From: B33-G16 sp046498285
Lineage (GTDB): Bacteria; Desulfobacterota; DSM-4660; Desulfatiglandales; B25-G16
Assembly (NCBI GenBank): GCA_046498285.1
Contig: JAWOBA010000103.1
Coordinates: 1 to 10,597 of the forward strand
Direction of reading: 5' to 3'
DNA: 10,597 nt
The notes under the pieces were generated by a model, which worked only from the letters and a program-made list of their open reading frames with translations, was not told the origin of the DNA and made no database searches. Positions 7,509 to 10,597 of the stretch are shown piece by piece. The translations under genes and the position numbers were made by a program. Each line of letters opens with the position of its first letter. Within the stretch, counting starts at the first letter, position 1.

Positions 7509-8615
7509 ATGAAAAAAATTATCAATCTATACATATTTAAGGAAATGGTTCCCACCTTTATAACCGGTCTCATTTTATTTACCTTTATTGTACTTGCAGG
7601 CAGAGTATTACAGCTGACCGAATGGATGGTGAATCATGGAACAGACATTTCACAAGTTCTGCTCATAATCGTATACACCATTCCCTATGTTCTTTTTTTT
7701 ACATTACCCATGGCTACCCTTTTGGCTTCTCTCATCGCATTCTCGAGGCTCAATGAGGACAATGAGATACTTGCATTAAAGTCATCAGGAATCAGTCTCT
7801 ATCAAATACTTCCTCCAGTCGCCACTTTTTCTGTCATCAGCTATATTTTAGCCTCCTTTACAGCAATCTATCTTTTTCCTGCTGGCAATCATTCTATGTC
7901 AAAACTTCTCTTTGAGATAGCCCAATCGAATACCAGTATTGGTATCAAGCAAGGAGTATTCAATGACAACATCCCCAATATAGTACTATATGCCAATAAC
8001 ATATCTCCACATGACCACTCAATGGAAGGGGTTTTTATATTTGATGAGCGGGATCCAAGCATTTCTAACACTATTATTGCCCAGAAAGGGATAATCATGT
8101 CTGATCCAAAAAAAATGTCCATCAATTTACATCTCATTGACGGGTCTAGTTTTATGGTAAACAAAGATTTTACTTCATCTAAAAAACTACAATTTACATC
8201 CTATGATTTACGAATAGAACTTGAAGATATCATGAGGAAATTCTCTTCACGGATGAAGAGTGAAAAGGAAATGTCCATCGCTGAACTGAGAAGTCACCTT
8301 AACAAAGTAAAACAGGGAACTGTTAGACACAATATCTTGCTCATTGAATTGCAGCGTAAATTCTCCATTCCCTTTGCATGTTTACTTTTGGGGGTTATTG
8401 GTTTCCCTCTCGGTTTAATGATGAGGTCAACAAGAAGATCGTGGGGAATTGCCTTAAGTATTGGAATTTTTGTCGTATATTATATTTTGCTATCAGCAGC
8501 GGATAGCTTAGGAGAAACAGGCACATTAAACCCTGTTATAGCTATGTGGGTACCGAACATGGTTTTGGGAGCTGCCACATTTATCTTGTTCTGGCGGGCA
8601 ACACGGGAAACATGA
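7509..8615 (+). CDS. lptF: LPS export ABC transporter permease LptF
   Basis: This inner-membrane permease of the YjgP/YjgQ family is half of the LptB2FG transporter that lifts LPS out of the inner membrane towards the LptC-LptA bridge. The 368 residues have the expected layout. Three N-terminal membrane segments (about 13-33, 48-78, 101-123) come first, then a periplasmic beta-jellyroll (about 130-265), then three C-terminal segments (about 285-305, 312-331, 342-363). The cytoplasmic coupling stretch SRLNEDNEILALKSSGIS (79-96), which contacts the ATPase LptB, is well kept. The start MKKIINLYIFKE is typical, although the ribosome-binding site is weak. Normally lptG follows at once. Here the next 700 bases hold no intact gene. 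LptF is preferred to LptG from general resemblance of the N-terminus, and the two are hard to separate by eye. Confidence 0.87.
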   Translation: MKKIINLYIFKEMVPTFITGLILFTFIVLAGRVLQLTEWMVNHGTDISQVLLIIVYTIPYVLFFTLPMATLLASLIAFSRLNEDNEILALKSSGISLYQILPPVATFSVISYILASFTAIYLFPAGNHSMSKLLFEIAQSNTSIGIKQGVFNDNIPNIVLYANNISPHDHSMEGVFIFDERDPSISNTIIAQKGIIMSDPKKMSINLHLIDGSSFMVNKDFTSSKKLQFTSYDLRIELEDIMRKFSSRMKSEKEMSIAELRSHLNKVKQGTVRHNILLIELQRKFSIPFACLLLGVIGFPLGLMMRSTRRSWGIALSIGIFVVYYILLSAADSLGETGTLNPVIAMWVPNMVLGAATFILFWRATRET

Positions 8616-8710
8616 GTGGTTCAGAATCGTTATGTGCCGAGCTCACAAACCTTCCCTGCACCTAATCTCAACGCTCTCTCTTGTCAGACAGACTGTTCAC
8701 GATCCCAACC

Positions 8711-8734
8711 TTGCCCAGGTGAGGGGGCGGGCAA
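8711..8734. other. Hairpin in the GC-rich patch
   Basis: TTGCCC (8711-8716) and GGGCAA (8729-8734) form a perfect 6-bp stem with a purine-rich 12-base loop. No T-run follows on either strand, so it is not a typical terminator. It is the most structured point of the patch that follows lptF. Confidence 0.4.
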
Positions 8735-8785
8735 TCTGGAGTCGTAACGCTCACTATTGTATAAATCACTTCCCACGAAGTCATT

Positions 8786-8974
8786 TTATCCGTATTTTAC
8801 AATTGCATTATTACCTACTGTTATAATCCTTATTTTTAATTTATTATACAATGATGGAAACATTATTGAGTCATAAATACTAGCAAAATCCTTTCCGGGG
8901 TGCCGCCGCAGAATCCGTCCTCTTCTTTGAATGTCTTGCCTTGGATTTCCTGTACTAGCTAAAATAATCCCTAT
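8786..8974 (-). pseudogene. Remnant of a superfamily 2 (DEAD/DEAH) helicase C-terminal core
   Basis: The minus strand reads IGIILASTGNPRQDIQRRGRI, then LRRHPGKDFASIYDSIMFP, and stops at TAA (8788-8786). QRRGRILR is helicase motif VI (QxxGRxxR). The preceding strand IILASTGNPR and following PGK...IYD match the end of the RecA2 domain in restriction- and defence-type helicases. Upstream (to about 9057) the frame stays open but becomes low-complexity Asn/Lys/Ile sequence with no motif V, then meets a TAG near 9068. There is no start codon context. It is best read as a decayed fragment of a larger gene, perhaps from a lost restriction or defence locus. The call rests on a single motif block of about 35 residues. 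Confidence 0.6.
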
Positions 8975-9051
8975 TAGCCAGAAACATTTATATTTGTTTT
9001 CTTTAATATTCTTATTATTTTTATTTATTCTATTTAATGATTCTATAAAAC

Positions 9052-9087
9052 AAAAAACCCCAGCTCTCTACCTGAGAAATGGGGTTT
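9052..9087 (-). terminator. Intrinsic terminator, minus-strand orientation
   Basis: An 8-bp stem (AAACCCCA 9055-9062 with TGGGGTTT 9080-9087) encloses a second 4-bp pairing (TCTC 9065-9068 with GAGA 9074-9077). On the minus strand it runs straight into a T-rich tract (TTTTTT, G, then TTTT). No minus-strand gene lies upstream of it in the window, so its transcript is unknown. In the plus direction only three T residues follow. Confidence 0.6.
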
Positions 9088-9107
9088 GACTATAAAACAT
9101 AGTACCC

Positions 9108-9134
9108 CCGATTAGGGATTATCGGTTATTTTTT
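9108..9134 (+). terminator. Intrinsic terminator-like hairpin, plus strand
   Basis: CCGAT (9108-9112) pairs with ATCGG (9121-9125) over an 8-base loop, followed by TTATTTTTT. It could end lptF transcripts running through the decayed stretch and insulate the genes that start near 9339. The stem is only 5 bp. Confidence 0.45.
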
Positions 9135-9270
9135 ACAGCAGAAAATACAACATCTGTCTTACAACCACTATTTACTCAAAAAGTCAAATAGGATATTGTG
9201 GAAGGTAGGAGTTGAGGATATGGCTTTGCTGACTATCCCATCTCTCGATTTCTAATTTATACCGTTTTCC

Positions 9271-9285
9271 TTGACATGATATAAT
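9271..9285 (+). promoter_or_regulatory. Extended -10 promoter for the right-hand genes
   Basis: TGATATAAT (9277-9285) is a perfect extended -10, with TATAAT at 9280-9285. A perfect TTGACA (9271-9276) sits immediately before it, too close to act as its -35. That TTGACA could instead pair with a weak TACAGG 17 bases downstream. A start near 9292 would give a leader of about 46 bases before the GTG at 9339. Confidence 0.5.
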
Positions 9286-9338
9286 TGATACGTTACAGGA
9301 ATACTGTGTAATCTGTTTGCATTAAAGAGGAATTATAT

Positions 9339-9530
9339 GTGAGACTATCAATAACTGTTCTTTTTTGTATCTCACTGATGTTATTGACTTTTTTCCTTGA
9401 GAAGGGCGTAATAAAAGAAAACGATTATGGAATACATCCAGAAAATATGAAGCTCTGTACTCATTCCAGCTTAAAAACCTACCCTCAAGATGTTTACGCT
9501 ACAACAACATATGTTTTATTTAATGAATAA
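9339..9530 (+). CDS. Small exported or membrane-anchored hypothetical protein
   Basis: A 63-residue product begins at GTG, with AGAGGA about eight bases upstream and a good promoter candidate before that. These are better initiation signals than most genes in the window show. Residues 1-20 (MRLSITVLFCISLMLLTFFL) form a signal peptide or anchor. The rest, from EKGVIKENDYG onward, is polar with one Cys and resembles no family I know. The stop at 9530 is in the same frame as the next gene, whose ATG is 57 bases later. It may therefore be a leader peptide, a small secreted protein, or the broken front end of a longer gene. Function is not assigned. Confidence 0.45.
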   Translation: MRLSITVLFCISLMLLTFFLEKGVIKENDYGIHPENMKLCTHSSLKTYPQDVYATTTYVLFNE

Positions 9531-9587
9531 TATTTTTTCTCTACCTCTTCTTTTAACGAAAGAGGCTTTATCAATCATGAGTTGGCT

Positions 9588-10597
9588 ATGGACAAAAAAG
9601 TATTTCACCCCCCACATAACAAGGTAGTAGTATTCCTCAATGATAAGAGGCTCTATAAGGGATTCATAGACTCTCTTGACCCTAAGAGAAGGAGTTTTCG
9701 AATCTCATTGTCGAACCCCCGGCAAGAAAAAACACCTGCTGATTCTATGGAGATTAGCTATCAAGACACTAATTCCATCTTTTTTATCAAAGAGTATAAT
9801 ATCCCAGTCCCTTTTTCAATGATCGATCTCAAAGAATGGCAGTCTCAAAGTGATGGAAAGCCCAATGAGAAAGTTTCTATAAGTCGAGAAAATGGTAAGG
9901 GGGATGAAACTTTCTTTAAAGATTCAGAGACATATCATGGATTATTCCTGAAGCCATATGACATTAAGGACAATATTATCCAAATCTTTGTTCCCTTTGC
10001 CTCTAAAAATGAGCTTCCAGGAGATAAAATGCTGGGAGAGACCTTGGTTAAAGAAGGAATGATTTCAAGCAAGGAACTTATCCAAAGCCTTGATAGGCAG
10101 AAAACACTGCAAAAAAAGCATATCGGTGATATATTCGTTGAGCAGGGGATAGTAAAACGTTCAGAGCTCCCAAAGGCCCTAAAAGCCCAACAGGCTGATC
10201 CCAGCAAAAAAATTGGAGAGATACTTGTCGCCGCTGATGCAATAACTCCCGAACACCTCGATGCGGCGCTTTCTCAGCAAAGGAAAAACCGCAACAAACG
10301 ATTAGGCCAAATCCTCATTGATATGGGACTTATTAATGAGGAAATGCTGGCAATAGCCTTAGCGTTGAGACATAAATTGCCTTATGTGGATCTCAACTCA
10401 TATACCATTAACCCCTTAGCCATAAGCTCTATTTCCGAACGCGGTCGCGAGTCAGAGGTTTGGGCACGCAGGGCACCGCCCCGAGGCTCAGCTCGTCGTC
10501 CTCGCACAAGGCTTGGGTGGCCTCCGGAGCTTCGAAAACTGGACGAGCAGGTGGAAGAAGAGGATAACGCGGAGACCATCGTCGAGAAACTCAAGAT
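9588..10597 (+). CDS. c-di-GMP-binding MshEN (GspE N-terminal) domain protein, 3' end missing
   Basis: This open frame runs off the window after 336 codons. Residues 1-145 resemble the domain often fused to GspE-like modules in deltaproteobacteria (I recall the name DUF6982). KVVVFLNDKRLYKGFIDSL comes first, then MEISYQDTNSIFFIKEY and GLFLKPYDIKDNIIQIFVPFA. Residues 148-261 are four MshEN-type motifs, which in MshE-like ATPases bind c-di-GMP: MLGETLVKEGMI, HIGDIFVEQGIV, KIGEILVAADAI and RLGQILIDMGLI mark their starts. HKLPYVDLNSYTINPLA, the usual end of the T2SSE N-terminal domain, follows. From codon 285 the sequence becomes GC- and Arg-rich and unlike the family. An ATPase domain may follow outside the window, or the protein may be a stand-alone regulator. 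The ATG at 9588 has a poor ribosome-binding site, and the nearest AGAGG is 22 bases upstream. Confidence 0.75.
   Translation, partial: MDKKVFHPPHNKVVVFLNDKRLYKGFIDSLDPKRRSFRISLSNPRQEKTPADSMEISYQDTNSIFFIKEYNIPVPFSMIDLKEWQSQSDGKPNEKVSISRENGKGDETFFKDSETYHGLFLKPYDIKDNIIQIFVPFASKNELPGDKMLGETLVKEGMISSKELIQSLDRQKTLQKKHIGDIFVEQGIVKRSELPKALKAQQADPSKKIGEILVAADAITPEHLDAALSQQRKNRNKRLGQILIDMGLINEEMLAIALALRHKLPYVDLNSYTINPLAISSISERGRESEVWARRAPPRGSARRPRTRLGWPPELRKLDEQVEEEDNAETIVEKLK
10029..10370 (+). repeat. Four coding repeats of the 24-residue MshEN motif
   Basis: Units lie at 10029-10100, 10119-10190, 10209-10280 and 10299-10370, that is residues 148-171, 178-201, 208-231 and 238-261. Each is followed by a linker of exactly six residues (KTLQKK, QADPSK, RKNRNK), giving a 30-residue period. 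Shared positions are Gly3, hydrophobic 6-7, Gly10 (Asp in unit 3), hydrophobic 11-12, Leu17, Leu21 and Gln24 (Arg in unit 4). Confidence 0.7.

Larger units (their letters stand above)
8616..9338. other. 723-bp non-coding, decayed stretch after lptF
   Basis: No intact gene is seen where lptG would be expected. From left to right it holds a GC-richer patch (about 8640-8760, roughly 54% GC), a minus-strand helicase remnant, an AT-rich spacer, two opposed terminator-like hairpins and a promoter candidate for the right-hand genes. A 17-codon reading frame overlaps the lptF stop (ATG at 8612) but ends in the patch and resembles nothing. Confidence 0.65.

Noticed and set aside
8632..8826. 64-residue plus-strand reading frame after lptF
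   Set aside because: It crosses the GC-rich patch and the tail of the helicase remnant. It is not LptG-like and has no start signals.
10382..10594. 70-residue minus-strand reading frame at the right end
   Set aside because: It is a Ser/Arg-rich antisense shadow of the GC-rich segment and of the MshEN gene.

Overview
The window suggests a Gram-negative bacterium of moderate to low GC, roughly 40% by eye. Two envelope genes support this: a KDO-8-phosphate phosphatase (kdsC) and an LPS-export permease (lptF). A large NAD-type glutamate dehydrogenase, a c-di-GMP-binding (MshEN) protein of the type II secretion / type IV pilus ATPase kind, and long gaps with repeats fit Desulfobacterota-like ('deltaproteobacterial') genomes. 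That placement is inference, since no rRNA or phylogenetic marker is present. Genes are cut at both ends, so this may be a whole contig.

Bases 1-7175 read almost entirely on the minus strand. In transcription order they are: a 996-residue NAD-glutamate dehydrogenase; a 688-bp gap holding an inverted-repeat element with GC-rich tandem hairpins; a PfkB-family carbohydrate kinase with its own candidate promoter; a 221-bp gap; then a tight group of a free-standing alanyl-tRNA editing protein (AlaX type), a RimI-type N-acetyltransferase and kdsC, with gaps of 26 and 14 bp. After 161 bp comes the 5' part of a penicillin acylase-family gene that leaves the window. The tight group joins tRNA proofreading, protein acetylation and LPS-sugar synthesis, so it looks like shared housekeeping transcription rather than one pathway.

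Bases 7176-7508 are a divergent promoter region. From 7509 the plus strand carries lptF. The usual partner lptG does not follow. Instead there is a 723-bp decayed stretch (8616-9338) with an unexplained GC-richer patch, a minus-strand remnant of a superfamily 2 helicase (motif VI kept), and two intrinsic terminator-like hairpins pointing in opposite directions.

The right end (9339-10597, plus) has a good extended -10 promoter, a small GTG-start exported-peptide ORF, and a protein with an N-terminal regulatory-looking domain followed by four tandem 24-residue MshEN motifs at an exact 30-residue period. The described MshEN domain has two such motifs. Near base 10440 this reading frame changes abruptly to about 62% GC sequence that does not look like the family. 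This is either an assembly chimera at a contig end or a recent insertion.

No rRNA, tRNA, CRISPR array or intact transposase was found. The most unusual items are the four-motif c-di-GMP module and the 222-bp inverted-repeat element, whose internal hairpins show a compensatory base change.
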